The notes under the pieces were generated by a model. That model made no database searches, was not told where the DNA came from, and saw nothing but the letters and a program-made list of their open reading frames with translations. Positions 45,633-55,882 of a DNA stretch of 64,000 bases are shown piece after piece (within the stretch, counting starts at the first letter, position 1; each line of letters starts with the position of its first letter). This stretch comes from Sphaerotilus hippei (GTDB lineage Bacteria > Pseudomonadota > Gammaproteobacteria > Burkholderiales > Burkholderiaceae_C): NCBI RefSeq assembly GCF_003201595.1, contig NZ_QJJS01000018.1, forward strand, positions 1 to 64,000, written 5' to 3'. The translations under genes and the position numbers were made by a program.

Positions 45633-47089
45633 CGCCGGGCACGCCGGACAGGGGGCTGGGCATGGGGACGCTGGACATGGGCATGTCGGTGCGACTGGAG
45701 TCGCTGCGGCATTTCGAGCCGCGCCGGGATGCGGCCTGGCAGCGGCTGCGGGCCGTGCAGCCCGCCGCGTATGCCCGCAGCCGCAACCACCTCGACGGGG
45801 CGGCCACCGGCCTGTCGCCCTACATCACCCATGGGGTGCTGAGCCTGCCCGAGGTGCTCGGGGCCGTGCTGGCCGGGCCGGGTGACGCCGCGCGCCTGGA
45901 GGTGCAGCACAAGCTGGTCTACGAGCTGGGCTGGCGGGCGTATTTCCAGCACGTGCGGGCCCGGCGCGGGGAGGCCATCCTGCAGTCGCTCCACCCCGGC
46001 CTGCTGCCCGATGAGGCCTATGCCCCGCAGGTGCCCGACGACGTGCGGCAGGCGCGCACCGGCGTGCCGGTGATCGACCAGGCGGTGCGCTCGCTCTACG
46101 CCTGCGGCCACCTGCACAACCACGCCCGCCTGTGGCTGGCCAGCTACCTGGTGCACCTGCGCAAGGTGCACTGGCGTGCGGGCGCGGACTGGCTGATCGG
46201 CCACCTGCTCGATGGCGACGTCGCCAGCAACCACCTCAGCTGGCAGTGGGTGGCGGCCACCGGCAGCCACAAGCCTTATCTGTTCAACGCCGACAACGTG
46301 GCCCGTTTCGCGCCGCCGTCGTGGCACAGCCCCGGCACGCCCCTCGACACCGACTACGCCACGCTGGAGGCGGTGGCCCGCGACCGGGCCGCCATGCCGG
46401 TCGTGGCGCCGACGGACGATGGCGTGATCGAGCCGCCCTGTTCCCGGCGGCCACCGCCGCAGGCCGGTTTCACCGCGCTGGCCGACGCCCCGGACCGGCT
46501 GGCGGGCGATCTGGCCGGACGGGACGTCTGGCTGGTCCATCCGTGGTCGCTGGGTCGCCGCCCCGAGGCGCTGCCGGCGCAGGCGGTGCCCGTGGGCGCG
46601 GTCATCGACGAGCTGCACCCGCAGGCCTGGCGCGATGCCCGCTGGGCTTTCGTGGCCGGCCTGATGGAGGAGCTGGGCGCCGCCCGCTGGCACGGATCGG
46701 CCGCCGACTGGTCGGCGGCGCTGCGCACGGCCCGCTCGGTGCACCTGGTCGACGACCTGCACCTGGGGCCTGCCGTGCAGGCGCTGCTGCCGCCCGGACC
46801 CGGCGCGCCGGCGTGGTTCCGCCACGATCCGCCGGCGCTGTTCGCGCCGGTGTCCGCCGATTGCGCCTCGTTCTCGAAGTGGTGGGCGGCCGCCACGCGC
46901 GGACTGCAGCACGCGGCGCAGCTGCCCGGGCTGGCCGCCACCTTCTGCGCCCACGCGGGCGGGCCGAACGTCGACACCACGCTGGCGCTGCCGTTCGATC
47001 AGGTCGACGGGCCCATCGGCAGCGGCCGGGCCACCTGGGCGGCCGATCCGCTCACCGACCGACCCGGTTCACGCCTGCGCCATCGCTGA
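45629..47089 (+). CDS. Cryptochrome/photolyase-like FAD protein with rearranged domains
   Basis: 486 aa. The FAD-binding helical domain is at the N-terminus (about 45-250): GLSPYITHGVLSL, YELGWRAYFQHV, IDQAVRSLYACGHLHNHARLWLASYL split across helices, and the signature GDVASNHLSWQWVAATG at about 196-212. The usual N-terminal alpha/beta antenna domain is absent in front. Instead, residues about 299-450 look like that domain: DVWLVHPWSLG, PVGAVID, an amphipathic WRDARWAFVAGLMEELGA helix, VHLVDD and SFSKWW, in the same order as the photolyase N-terminal domain. ATG 45629 overlaps DUF2256; Met19 is an alternative. Repair or signalling activity cannot be told. Confidence 0.75.
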   Translation: MTPGTPDRGLGMGTLDMGMSVRLESLRHFEPRRDAAWQRLRAVQPAAYARSRNHLDGAATGLSPYITHGVLSLPEVLGAVLAGPGDAARLEVQHKLVYELGWRAYFQHVRARRGEAILQSLHPGLLPDEAYAPQVPDDVRQARTGVPVIDQAVRSLYACGHLHNHARLWLASYLVHLRKVHWRAGADWLIGHLLDGDVASNHLSWQWVAATGSHKPYLFNADNVARFAPPSWHSPGTPLDTDYATLEAVARDRAAMPVVAPTDDGVIEPPCSRRPPPQAGFTALADAPDRLAGDLAGRDVWLVHPWSLGRRPEALPAQAVPVGAVIDELHPQAWRDARWAFVAGLMEELGAARWHGSAADWSAALRTARSVHLVDDLHLGPAVQALLPPGPGAPAWFRHDPPALFAPVSADCASFSKWWAAATRGLQHAAQLPGLAATFCAHAGGPNVDTTLALPFDQVDGPIGSGRATWAADPLTDRPGSRLRHR

Positions 47090-47096
47090 GGGGCGT

Positions 47097-49166
47097 TCAG
47101 CGCACCCGCATGCCGGGCTGCGCGCCGGGGAAGGGCTCGAGCACGAAGACGCCTGGGTTCTTCTTCTCGTCGGCGTCGCTGGCGGCCAGCACCATGCCTT
47201 CGCTGATGCCGAACTTCATCTTGCGCGGCGCCAGGTTGGCCACCATCACCGTCAGCTTGCCTTCGAGGTCTTCGGGCTTGTAGGCGCTCTTGATGCCGCT
47301 GAAGACATTGCGCAGCCGGCCTTCGCCGACGTCCAGCGTCAGGCGCAGCAGCTTGTCGGAGCCGTCCACATGCTCGGCCTTGACGATCCTGGCGATGCGC
47401 AGGTCGACCTGGGTGAAGTCGTCGATCTTGATCTCGGGGGCCAGCGCCTCGCCGCCGGGGATGAGCTTCTCGGGCTCGGGCGCGGCGAACAGTTCCTCCA
47501 GCAGCTTGGCATCCACGCGCTGCATCAGGTGCTGGTAGGCGCCGATGGTGTGGGCGCCCAGCGCGCGGCTGGCGCCGTGGAAGTCCAGTGGCTCGACCTG
47601 CAGGAAGGCCTCGACGTGGGCGGCCAGCGCCGGCAGCACGGGCTTGAGGTAGATCGTCAGCAGGCGGAAGGCCTCGATGCACACCGAGCAGACGTCGTGC
47701 AGCACGGCGTCCTGGCCCTCCTTCTTGGCCAGCTCCCAGGGCTTGTTCTGGTCGACGTACTCGTTGACGCGGTCGGCCAGGGCCATGATCTCGCGCAGCA
47801 CCTTGCCCAGTTCACGCGACTCGTACAGGCCGGTGATGGTGTCGCGGTGGGCGCGCAGCGTGTCGAGCAGCGTGCGGCCCTCGACGCCCAGGTCGCCGCT
47901 GAGCCGGCCGCCGAAACGCTTGGCGATGAAGCCCGCCGCGCGCGAGGCGATGTTGATGTACTTGCCCACCAGGTCGGAGTTGACGCGGGCGACGAAGTCC
48001 TCGGGGTTGAAGTCCACGTCCTCGACGTGCGAGTTCAGCTTGGCGGCGATGTAGTAGCGCAGCCACTCGGCGTTCATGCCCAGCGACAGGTACTTGAGCG
48101 GATCCAGGCCGGTGCCGCGGCTCTTGCTCATCTTCTCGCCGTTGTTGACGGTCATGAAGCCGTGCACGAAGACGTTGTTGGGCGTCTTGCGGCCACTGAA
48201 CTGCAGCATCGCCGGCCAGAACAGCGTGTGGAAGTAGGTGATGTCCTTGCCGATGAAGTGGTACTGCTCGACGGCCGGGTCGGCGATGAACTGGTCGAAG
48301 CTGCGAGCCTCGCCGTACTTGGCCTTGGGGCCACCCTGGTCGAACCAGTTCTTCAGCGAGGCCAGGTAGCCGATCGGCGCGTCCAGCCAGACGTAGAAGT
48401 ACTTGCCCGGCGCGTCGGGGATCTCGATGCCGAAGTAGGGCGCATCCCGGCTGATGTCCCAGTCGCCCAGGCCGCCCTGGCCGTCCTCGTCCTTGGTGAA
48501 CCATTCCTTGATCTTGTTGAGCACCTCGGGCTGCAGGCGCTCGGACTCGTGCGTCCATTGCTGCAGGAAGTCGGCGCAGCGAGGGTCGCTCAGCTTGAAG
48601 AAATAGTGGTCGCTGGTGCGCAGCACCGGCGTGGCCCCGGACAGCGCCGAGTAGGGGTTCTTCAGCTCGGTGGGCGCGTAGACGGCGCCGCAGGACTCGC
48701 AGGAGTCGCCGTACTGGTCCTTGGCGCCGCACTTGGGGCATTCGCCCTTGATGAAGCGGTCGGGCAGGAACATGCCCTTGTCGGGGTCGAAGAACTGTTC
48801 GATCGAGCGCACCTCGATCAGGCCCCGGTCGCGCAGCGCGCGGTAGATGTCCTGCGCCAGCTGGTGGTTCTCGACGCCGTCGGTCGAGTGCCAGTTGTCG
48901 AAGCTGATGTGGAAGCCGTCGAGGTATTCCTTGCGGCCCGCGGCGATGTCGGCCACGAACTGCTGCGGCGTGATGCCGGCCTTCTCGGCGGCGATCATGA
49001 TCGGCGCGCCGTGCGCGTCGTCGGCGCCGACGAAGTGCACCTGATGGCCCTGCATGCGCTGGAACCGCACCCAGATGTCGGCCTGGATGTACTCCATGAT
49101 GTGGCCGATGTGGAACTTGCCGTTGGCGTAGGGCAGGGCGGTGGTGACGAAGAGCTGGCGGGTCAT
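47097..49166 (-). CDS. metG: Methionyl-tRNA synthetase
   Basis: 689 aa. Charges tRNA-Met. HIGH-type motif FHIGHI near residue 18, the zinc-binding knuckle ([18 protein letters not shown], about 145-165) of MetG1, and KMSKSRGTG (about 345) for catalysis. A C-terminal tRNA-binding domain (about 585-689; [19 protein letters not shown]) promotes dimerisation and tRNA binding, as in E. coli. Met at 49166 fits the family start; ATG 49178 adds four residues. Converges with the cryptochrome-like gene, 7 nt apart. Confidence 0.97.
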   Translation of the reverse strand: MTRQLFVTTALPYANGKFHIGHIMEYIQADIWVRFQRMQGHQVHFVGADDAHGAPIMIAAEKAGITPQQFVADIAAGRKEYLDGFHISFDNWHSTDGVENHQLAQDIYRALRDRGLIEVRSIEQFFDPDKGMFLPDRFIKGECPKCGAKDQYGDSCESCGAVYAPTELKNPYSALSGATPVLRTSDHYFFKLSDPRCADFLQQWTHESERLQPEVLNKIKEWFTKDEDGQGGLGDWDISRDAPYFGIEIPDAPGKYFYVWLDAPIGYLASLKNWFDQGGPKAKYGEARSFDQFIADPAVEQYHFIGKDITYFHTLFWPAMLQFSGRKTPNNVFVHGFMTVNNGEKMSKSRGTGLDPLKYLSLGMNAEWLRYYIAAKLNSHVEDVDFNPEDFVARVNSDLVGKYINIASRAAGFIAKRFGGRLSGDLGVEGRTLLDTLRAHRDTITGLYESRELGKVLREIMALADRVNEYVDQNKPWELAKKEGQDAVLHDVCSVCIEAFRLLTIYLKPVLPALAAHVEAFLQVEPLDFHGASRALGAHTIGAYQHLMQRVDAKLLEELFAAPEPEKLIPGGEALAPEIKIDDFTQVDLRIARIVKAEHVDGSDKLLRLTLDVGEGRLRNVFSGIKSAYKPEDLEGKLTVMVANLAPRKMKFGISEGMVLAASDADEKKNPGVFVLEPFPGAQPGMRVR

Positions 49167-49250
49167 GTGGGGGCGCATCGGGTGGCCGGGCACGCCGGGC
49201 GGCGCGCCATGCGGCGAAGCCGTCGATTTTAGGGCGGCTACGATCGTGGC

Positions 49251-49550
49251 ATGGACGCTTTTCCCTCGAGCTGGCCGGTGCGGTTGCTGCCGCTGGACGT
49301 GCAATGGGCCGCCCCGGCCGATCAGACCCTGCTGGCCAGCGCGCAGGCGGCGGGCCTGGTGCTGCCCAGTTCCTGCCGCAACGGCACCTGTCGCGCCTGT
49401 CGCTGCCGGCTGCTCGAGGGCCGGGTGCACTACACCGTCGACTGGCCCGGGCTGAGCGCCGAGGAGCATGCGGACGGCGACGTGCTGCCCTGCGTGGCCC
49501 GGCCCGGCAGCGCCGTCGTGCTGCAGGTGCCCGGCGCCCGGCGGCGCTGA
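49251..49550 (+). CDS. 2Fe-2S ferredoxin-like protein
   Basis: 99 aa. Plant-type 2Fe-2S motif [17 protein letters not shown] plus the fourth Cys in VLPCVARP. A small soluble electron carrier. The partner is not identifiable from the neighbours. Divergent from metG. Confidence 0.85.
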   Translation: MDAFPSSWPVRLLPLDVQWAAPADQTLLASAQAAGLVLPSSCRNGTCRACRCRLLEGRVHYTVDWPGLSAEEHADGDVLPCVARPGSAVVLQVPGARRR

Positions 49551-49681
49551 CCCGGCGGCGCGCAGCGGACCCGATGAACGGGGCCGGACCCCGTGCTGTT
49601 CCGGGGATCGCCCGCCCGGCGATCGGTGCCCAATCCCACTCATGCCCCGGACCCGTGTCCGGCTCTCCTGGTGGTGTGTGC

Positions 49682-51553
49682 ATGTTCTTCTCCGTCCGTC
49701 GTCGTCGACTCGACCCGCTGATGTGGCGAGGCCTGCGCCATGGCCGTCACCTGGCCCGTGGCCTGCTGAGGCGCACGCTGGTGCTCGCGGGCGTGCTGGT
49801 CCCGCTGCTGTGGCTGGTGCTGTGCCTGCCCGTGGAGGCGGGCTCGACGCCCACCCCACGCCTGCGCCTGATGATCGACGACCGCGCTGCCGTCACGCTC
49901 GACCAGGCCTTGTCGCGCCTGCGCGAGGACCGCTGGTGGCATCCGGTGGCCTCGGACCGCATCACCTGGGGCTACACCTCGGCGGCCTACTGGTTCCTGA
50001 TCGACCTGCCGCCCGCCGGCCCGGCGCCGGGCGCGGCCGAGCGCCTGCTGGAGGTGGCCTATCCGGTGCTCGACCATGTCGACATGGTGCTGCTCGACGA
50101 GCAGGGCCGGGTGCTGCGCCGCCAGATCACCGGCGATGCGCTGCCCTTCGTGCAGCGCGCCGTCGCCCATCGCCATTTCCTGCTGCCGATCGATCAGCCC
50201 GCGGCCCGGCAGGTGCTGGTGCGGGTGCAGACCACCAGCTCGATGCAGTTTCCCTCGCGCCTGTGGCAGCGCAGCGAGTTCGAGGACCACAGCCAGGCCG
50301 ACCTGCTCGTGCAGGGTCTCTATTTCGGCGTGATGCTGGGCATGCTGGCCTACAACCTCTTCCTGTTCTTCGGCCTGGGCGAGCGGGTCTACCTCTGGTA
50401 CGTGCTCTGGGTGGCCTGCATGACGGCCTTCCTGGGCTCGCTCAACGGCCTGAGCTTCCAGTACCTGTGGCCCGAGGCGGTGGGCTGGAACGACACCGCC
50501 ATCGTGTTCTTCCTGGCGCTGGCGATGGCGTTCGCCGGCCGCTTCATGATGGTCTTCATGGACCTGGGCCAGCGCCGCGGCTGGATGCTGCGGGTCATGC
50601 AGGTCTTCCAGGTGCTGACCTTCCTGTCGGCGGCGCTGGCCTTCGTGCTGCCGTATCTGCAGGCCATCGTGCTGCTGATCAGCCTGGCCATGCTCAACAT
50701 CGCGGTGGCCATGGTGGTCTCGACCGCCCGTTCCCGCGAGGGCTTCGCGCCCGCCCGGGTCTTCATGATCGCCTGGGGCCTGGTCTTCCTGGGCGGCATG
50801 CTGCTGGCGCTCAACAAGTTCGGCCTGCTGCCGCGCAACCTGGTGACCGAGAGCGGCTCGCAGATCGGCTCAGCGGTGGAGGTGGTGCTGCTGTCGCTGG
50901 GCCTGGCCGCACGCCTGAACAACGAGCGCCGGCTGCGCGAGGCGGCGCAGGCCGAGGTCATCGTCACCCAGCGTGAGGCCAACGAGCGCCTGGAGGCCCG
51001 GGTGGCCGAGCGCACCAGCGAGCTCGAGGGCCTGAACCGCCGGCTCGACGAGGTCAGCCGCACCGACGGCCTGACCGGGGTCTACAACCGCCGCCATTTC
51101 GACGAGTGCCTGCAGGCCGAGATCCGCCGCTCGATGCGCAGCCAGCGCCCGTTCGCGCTGGTGCTGCTCGACCTCGACCACTTCAAGCGGCTCAACGACG
51201 AGCATGGCCATCAGGCCGGGGACGAGTGCCTGCGCATCACCGCGCGGCGCGCCCGTGGCGTGGCGCTGCGCCAGTCCGACGTGGTGGCCCGCTACGGCGG
51301 CGAGGAGTTCGTCATCCTGCTGCCCTGCACCGAGCTCGACGGCGCGATGCAGGTCGCCCGGCAGCTCTGCCAGGCGCTGGCCGCCCACCCGGTGGCCTTC
51401 GAGGGCCTGCAGCTGCCGATCACGGCCAGCCTGGGCGTGTGCGGCCGCATCCCGGTCGACCTGCAGGACGGCCTGCAGATGCTGAGCGACGCCGATGCCG
51501 CGCTCTACCGGGCCAAGCGGGCCGGTCGCAACCGGGTGGAAGCCGCTTTCTAG
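49682..51553 (+). CDS. 7TM-DISM sensor diguanylate cyclase
   Basis: 623 aa. TM/signal anchor near residue 30-50, a periplasmic DISMED2-type domain (about 60-200), a seven-helix 7TMR-DISM block (about 205-400), a coiled-coil linker ([20 protein letters not shown] region) and a C-terminal GGDEF domain with GGEEF intact ([10 protein letters not shown], about 540) and [12 protein letters not shown]. Expected to make c-di-GMP in response to an extracellular ligand. Confidence 0.88.
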   Translation: MFFSVRRRRLDPLMWRGLRHGRHLARGLLRRTLVLAGVLVPLLWLVLCLPVEAGSTPTPRLRLMIDDRAAVTLDQALSRLREDRWWHPVASDRITWGYTSAAYWFLIDLPPAGPAPGAAERLLEVAYPVLDHVDMVLLDEQGRVLRRQITGDALPFVQRAVAHRHFLLPIDQPAARQVLVRVQTTSSMQFPSRLWQRSEFEDHSQADLLVQGLYFGVMLGMLAYNLFLFFGLGERVYLWYVLWVACMTAFLGSLNGLSFQYLWPEAVGWNDTAIVFFLALAMAFAGRFMMVFMDLGQRRGWMLRVMQVFQVLTFLSAALAFVLPYLQAIVLLISLAMLNIAVAMVVSTARSREGFAPARVFMIAWGLVFLGGMLLALNKFGLLPRNLVTESGSQIGSAVEVVLLSLGLAARLNNERRLREAAQAEVIVTQREANERLEARVAERTSELEGLNRRLDEVSRTDGLTGVYNRRHFDECLQAEIRRSMRSQRPFALVLLDLDHFKRLNDEHGHQAGDECLRITARRARGVALRQSDVVARYGGEEFVILLPCTELDGAMQVARQLCQALAAHPVAFEGLQLPITASLGVCGRIPVDLQDGLQMLSDADAALYRAKRAGRNRVEAAF

Positions 51554-51663
51554 AGTCAGGCCTCCATGCCGGAGGCGGGTTTGCCCGCTCGATGGGCCCC
51601 CTGGTGATCCGCCTACCATCGCTTCCGGAAAAAAAGAACGATCGTGCTTTTCAAGGAGACGAG

Positions 51664-53070
51664 ATGCCCCGTACCACTCCCCATCGCCCTTTCCGGCTGG
51701 CCCTGCTGGCCGCGGCCACGCTGCTGGGCGCCTGCGGCGGAGGCCGCGAGGACGACGATGCGCCGCCGGCGCGCGCCACGATCGTGATCGCCCAGCAGGT
51801 GGGCCAGGCGACCCGCGCGCAGATCGACGCGGGCACCAGCGCCTCGGGCGCGCAGGCGCTCACCGGTGCGGCGCGCTGCGACGTCACCGTGCGCTACGTC
51901 CACTACATCACCCGCGACCCGCTCGGGGCGCCGACCACCGCTTCGGCGGGCGTGCTGGTGCCCACCGGCAGCGACGGCGCCTGCACCGGCGAGCGGCCGG
52001 TCGTGCTCTATGCCCACGGCACCAGCACCTCCCGTTCGAAGAACATGGCCGCCGTCAGCACCGACGGCGAGGCCGCGCTGGTGATGGCGATGTATGCGGC
52101 GCAGGGTTTCATCGTCGTGGCCCCCAACTACCAGGGCTACGAGCGTTCGTCGCTGACCTACCACCCCTACCTGAACGCCGAGGCGCAGGCGCTGGACATG
52201 GTCGACGCGCTGCGGGCGGCCAAGGCCCACATCACGGACTCCGGCTCGACGACGCAGGCCTCGTCGAAGCTGCTGCTGACCGGGTATTCGCAGGGCGGCC
52301 ACGTGGCGATGGCCACGCACAAGGTCATCGAGCGTGACCATGCCGGCGAGTTCACGGTGACGGCCACCGCCGCCTTGTCCGGCCCCTACAACCTGGTGGG
52401 CATGAACGACGCCGTCACGGCCACCGGCGGCACGGTCAACGCGGGGGCCACGCTGTTCGCGCCGCTGCTGCTGACCAGCTACCAGCGCGCCTACGGCGGC
52501 ATGTACGGCCAGCCGACCGACGCCTACCAGAGCCCCTGGGCCACGACGATCGAGGGGCTGCTGCCGTCCGACGACAGCGTCAGCACGCTGATCGCCGCCG
52601 GCAAGCTGCCGGCCGACCCGACCTTCACGGCGCTGTGGGGCAGCGGCGGCCTGCTGACCGATGGTTTCCGCGCGGCTTATGCCGGCTCCGCCTTCCGCCG
52701 CGCGCTGCAGGCCAACACGCTGCTGGGCTGGACGCCGCGCCGGCCGATGGCCCTGTGCGGCGGTGCCGGCGACCCGAGCGTGTTCTGGGCGCTCAACGCG
52801 CCGGCGGTCCAGGCCGACTTCGCCACCCGCGGCGTCAGCGTGCCGGCCTGGGACCTCGAGTCCGCCCCCGCCACCAGCGACGCGACCCATCCGGTCTATG
52901 CCGGCTTCGCGCAGGCCAAGGCGGCCACCGCCGCGGCGGCCGTCGCCGCCGGAGCCACCGACGGCGGGCAGGCTGCCGTGCGGTCGGCCTACCACGGCAC
53001 GCTGGTGCCGCCGTTCTGCAACGCGCTGGCGCGCGGCTACTTCCAGCAGGTGCTGGCCGCGGGCCTGTGA
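51664..53070 (+). CDS. Secreted alpha/beta-hydrolase lipoprotein (secretory lipase-like)
   Basis: 468 aa. Lipoprotein signal peptide with lipobox LLGAC (Cys about 24). Alpha/beta hydrolase core with nucleophile motif GYSQGG (Ser about 209), YAHGT at the oxyanion site and PNYQGYERS. The body resembles the LIP (secretory lipase) family; substrate unknown. AAGGAG lies 5-6 nt before the ATG. Followed 23 nt later by the OmpW-like porin. Confidence 0.85.
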   Translation: MPRTTPHRPFRLALLAAATLLGACGGGREDDDAPPARATIVIAQQVGQATRAQIDAGTSASGAQALTGAARCDVTVRYVHYITRDPLGAPTTASAGVLVPTGSDGACTGERPVVLYAHGTSTSRSKNMAAVSTDGEAALVMAMYAAQGFIVVAPNYQGYERSSLTYHPYLNAEAQALDMVDALRAAKAHITDSGSTTQASSKLLLTGYSQGGHVAMATHKVIERDHAGEFTVTATAALSGPYNLVGMNDAVTATGGTVNAGATLFAPLLLTSYQRAYGGMYGQPTDAYQSPWATTIEGLLPSDDSVSTLIAAGKLPADPTFTALWGSGGLLTDGFRAAYAGSAFRRALQANTLLGWTPRRPMALCGGAGDPSVFWALNAPAVQADFATRGVSVPAWDLESAPATSDATHPVYAGFAQAKAATAAAAVAAGATDGGQAAVRSAYHGTLVPPFCNALARGYFQQVLAAGL

Positions 53071-53092
53071 CGTGATCGAGCAAGGAAAACCC

Positions 53093-53788
53093 ATGAAGCT
53101 TCCCCTGTCCCCGCGTTCGTCGCTCCGGCTGGCGCTCGCGCTGCTGCCGGCCCTGACGGCGCTGCCGGCGGCCGCCCAGCACAGTCTCTACATCGGCGGC
53201 GCCTACTTCGACATCGCCAGCAAGGCCGACGCGTTGCAGGGCGGGCCGGCCACGCCCGCCCCCGGCGTGCGCCTGCGGGTTGGCGATGCGGCCACCGTCG
53301 GATTCGGCTACGTCTACCGCCCGGTGGACCGCTGGGCGGTCGAGCTCGCGCTGGGCGTGCCGCCGGCCCACAAGGTCTACGGCGAGGGGGTCATCCAGCC
53401 CTTCGGCCAGATCGCTTCGGTCGGCCAGGTCTGCCCGACCGTGTTCGTCAACTACCACCTCGGCCAGCCCGGTGACCGGGTGCGTCCGCTGGTGGGGCTG
53501 GGACTCAACCACACGCGCTTCCAGAAGATGCGCAGCACGGCGTCGGGGGATGCGGCCAGCGGCGGGCCCACCACCATCGAGCTGAGCGACTCCTGGGGCC
53601 TGGCCGCCCACGCCGGCGCGGTCTGGCAGCTCGATCCGCAGTGGTCGGTGGTCGGCACGGTGGCGGCGGCCGACGTGCGCAGTGATCTGCGCGCCACCAC
53701 CCGCACCGCCTCCGGCGAGGTGGTGCGCACCACCCGCATCGATTTCAGGCCGGTGGTCTACTCGCTGTCGCTGGGCTACAGCTTCTGA
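53093..53788 (+). CDS. OmpW-family outer-membrane protein
   Basis: 231 aa with a signal peptide (about 1-28, ending AAA). An eight-stranded OmpW-like barrel: SLYIGGAYFDI, TVGFGYVYRPVDRWAVELALGVPP, VNYHLGQPGDRVRPLVGLGLN and a C-terminal FRPVVYSLSLGYSF ending in Phe. OmpW channels pass small hydrophobic molecules. AAGGAAA precedes the ATG. Probably co-transcribed with the lipase-like gene. Confidence 0.85.
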   Translation: MKLPLSPRSSLRLALALLPALTALPAAAQHSLYIGGAYFDIASKADALQGGPATPAPGVRLRVGDAATVGFGYVYRPVDRWAVELALGVPPAHKVYGEGVIQPFGQIASVGQVCPTVFVNYHLGQPGDRVRPLVGLGLNHTRFQKMRSTASGDAASGGPTTIELSDSWGLAAHAGAVWQLDPQWSVVGTVAAADVRSDLRATTRTASGEVVRTTRIDFRPVVYSLSLGYSF

Positions 53789-53897
53789 CGCCAGCGGGCT
53801 GACCGGGGGCGACGCCGGTGCTTGGCCCCATGGCCGACGCCGGCGCGGCGGCTTCGCTAGACTGTGGCCATCCTGAACGATGAGTCCGTGTCGCCCC

Positions 53898-54998
53898 ATG
53901 TCCCTGAATGAACAAGCCGTGCGCGCTGCCCTGCAGGCGGTGATCGATCCCCACACCGGCCAGCCGCTGGTCGGGGCCAAGGCGCTGCAGACGTTGAAGA
54001 CCGATGCCGGTGCCGGTGCCGTTTCCCTGCGCGTGGAGCTGGGTTACCCGGCCCGCAGCGCCTGGCCCGCGCTGGCGGCGCTGGTCGAGTCGGCGGTGAA
54101 GGCCGCCGACGCCGGCGTGCGCTCGGTGCAGGTCGACTTCGACACCCGCATCGTCGCGCACGCCGTGCAGCGTGGCGTGCAGCTGCTGCCCGGCGTGAAG
54201 AACATCATCGCCGTCGCGTCTGGCAAGGGCGGGGTGGGCAAGAGCACCACCGCGGCCAACCTCGCGCTGGCGCTGGCCGCCGAAGGGGCGCGGGTCGGCG
54301 TGCTCGATGCCGACATCTACGGCCCCAGCCAGCCCACGATGCTGGGCGCGCAGGGCCGCCCGCAGAGCGAGGACGGCAAGACGATGGAGCCGATGCAGGC
54401 GCTGGGCCTGCAGGTCATGTCGATCGGCTTCCTGGTCGACAACGACCAGGCGATGATCTGGCGCGGCCCGATGGCCACCCAGGCCCTCGAGCAGCTGCTG
54501 CGCCAGACCCGCTGGCACGACCTCGACTACCTGGTCGTCGACATGCCTCCGGGCACCGGCGACATCCAGCTGACGCTGTCGCAGAAGGTGCCCGTCACCG
54601 GCGCGGTCATCGTCACCACGCCGCAGGACATCGCGCTGCTCGACGCCCGCAAGGGCGTGAAGATGTTCGAGAAGGTCAGCGTGCCCATCCTCGGCGTGGT
54701 CGAGAACATGGCGGTCTACTGCTGCCCGAACTGCGGCCACGTCGAGCACATCTTCGGCCACGGCGGCGGCGCGCGCATGGCCGCCGAGTTCGGCCTGGCG
54801 CACCTGGGCGAGCTGCCGCTGAACCTGTCGATCCGCGAGCAGGCCGACGCCGGCTGCCCGACCGTCGCGGCCGAGCCGGACGGCGAGATCGCCGGCCTCT
54901 ACAAGGCGCTGGCGCGCCGGGTCGCGGTCAGCGTGGCGCGCAGCGCCAAGGACTACTCGGCCCGTTTCCCGACCATCACGGTGTCGGCCGGGACCTGA
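53898..54998 (+). CDS. apbC: Iron-sulfur cluster carrier ATPase ApbC/Mrp
   Basis: 366 aa. N-terminal DUF59 (MIP18) region followed by a P-loop NTPase with deviant Walker A GKGGVGKST at about 114-122, ADIYGPS, and the CPNCG pair (CCPNCGH) that holds a transferable 4Fe-4S cluster. Delivers clusters to apo-proteins in the cytoplasm. ATG 53898 begins MSLNEQAVR, the family start; 53880 is in frame. Confidence 0.95.
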   Translation: MSLNEQAVRAALQAVIDPHTGQPLVGAKALQTLKTDAGAGAVSLRVELGYPARSAWPALAALVESAVKAADAGVRSVQVDFDTRIVAHAVQRGVQLLPGVKNIIAVASGKGGVGKSTTAANLALALAAEGARVGVLDADIYGPSQPTMLGAQGRPQSEDGKTMEPMQALGLQVMSIGFLVDNDQAMIWRGPMATQALEQLLRQTRWHDLDYLVVDMPPGTGDIQLTLSQKVPVTGAVIVTTPQDIALLDARKGVKMFEKVSVPILGVVENMAVYCCPNCGHVEHIFGHGGGARMAAEFGLAHLGELPLNLSIREQADAGCPTVAAEPDGEIAGLYKALARRVAVSVARSAKDYSARFPTITVSAGT

Positions 54999-55004
54999 GC
55001 CGGC

Positions 55005-55547
55005 TCAGTCGGCCCGGCGTCGCATCTGGTCCGGGTCGATCACCTTGATGCGCTGCCAGTAGCTGCGCGGGGTGACGATGGTGATCAGGCACGAGCGTGA
55101 TCCCCTGGCCTTCGTGGCCGTGTCGACCTGTTCGTCGACCGGCCAGTACAGCACCCCGCCCGACAGCATCAGGCCCCGGGCCGGCGACGTGAGCCGCACG
55201 TCGTGCTTGCCGGGGGCCGTCGCGTAGAGCAGCACCTGCTGGCGCGACCAGTGCACCTTGCGCCCGGCGGCGGCCTCGATCGTGCTGTCGGGCAGCGTGC
55301 TGTCCCATTCCTTCTGCGAGTCGATGTTGAGCACCGTGCGCCGTTTGCCCGCCAGCGGGCACTGCGCATGGAACTGGCTCGCCACCACCCGCACATGGCG
55401 CGGCGTGGCCTCGCCGCTGGCCGCCTGGCTCGGCAGCGCACAGGCCGTCAGCAGTGCACCCGCCAGCAGCGCGGCGTTCGCGACGGCGAGTGCGCTCAGC
55501 CATCTGGCACCCTGCACCAGGGAGAAGAAGAGGGAAGTCGTGAGCAT
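55005..55547 (-). CDS. Unrecognised exported (lipo)protein
   Basis: 180 aa. The N-terminus has a hydrophobic core ending in LLTACALP (possible lipobox, Cys about 36) or a normal cleavage after SQA. The mature part (about 140 aa) is basic and shows no family I know; RSYWQRIKVIDPDQMRRRAD is at the C-terminus. Four Cys may be present in the mature part. The start has no Shine-Dalgarno. Converges with apbC, 6 nt apart. Confidence 0.55.
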   Translation of the reverse strand: MLTTSLFFSLVQGARWLSALAVANAALLAGALLTACALPSQAASGEATPRHVRVVASQFHAQCPLAGKRRTVLNIDSQKEWDSTLPDSTIEAAAGRKVHWSRQQVLLYATAPGKHDVRLTSPARGLMLSGGVLYWPVDEQVDTATKARGSRSCLITIVTPRSYWQRIKVIDPDQMRRRAD

Positions 55548-55882
55548 CCGGCGTGGGGCGGTGGAGCCGGGCTCCGGCCCACGGGCCCGGAATCCGGCAC
55601 GATCTGGACGCAGGGCATGGCCCCGGCCCTTGAGCGGCGCACTGTACCCCAGGCCTGCGGCCCGGCGCGGGCGTGGACTCGGCCCGGGTGGACGGTCATG
55701 ATGGCGGGAGGTGTCGGGTCTGATGCCGGAGGCGGTTCCGGCGGCTCTGGCACCACGGGCCAGCATGGATTTCGTGAATAAATGCATACTTATCGTGGTT
55801 ATATCACTGCCGAATGCGGCGCTCCTGACGGGGTGATGGCCGCGCCAGCCGGCCGAAGCCGGCTCCGGTCGGGGGTGGCCCG
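55548..55882. other. Divergent gap before the LysR gene
   Basis: 335 nt. The stretch 55765-55805 is clearly AT-richer than the rest and contains a near-palindrome, ATAAATGCATACTTAT (55778-55793), with ATAA/TTAT arms. This is the expected place for the LysR gene's own promoter and autoregulatory site. No gene is seen. Confidence 0.4.
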
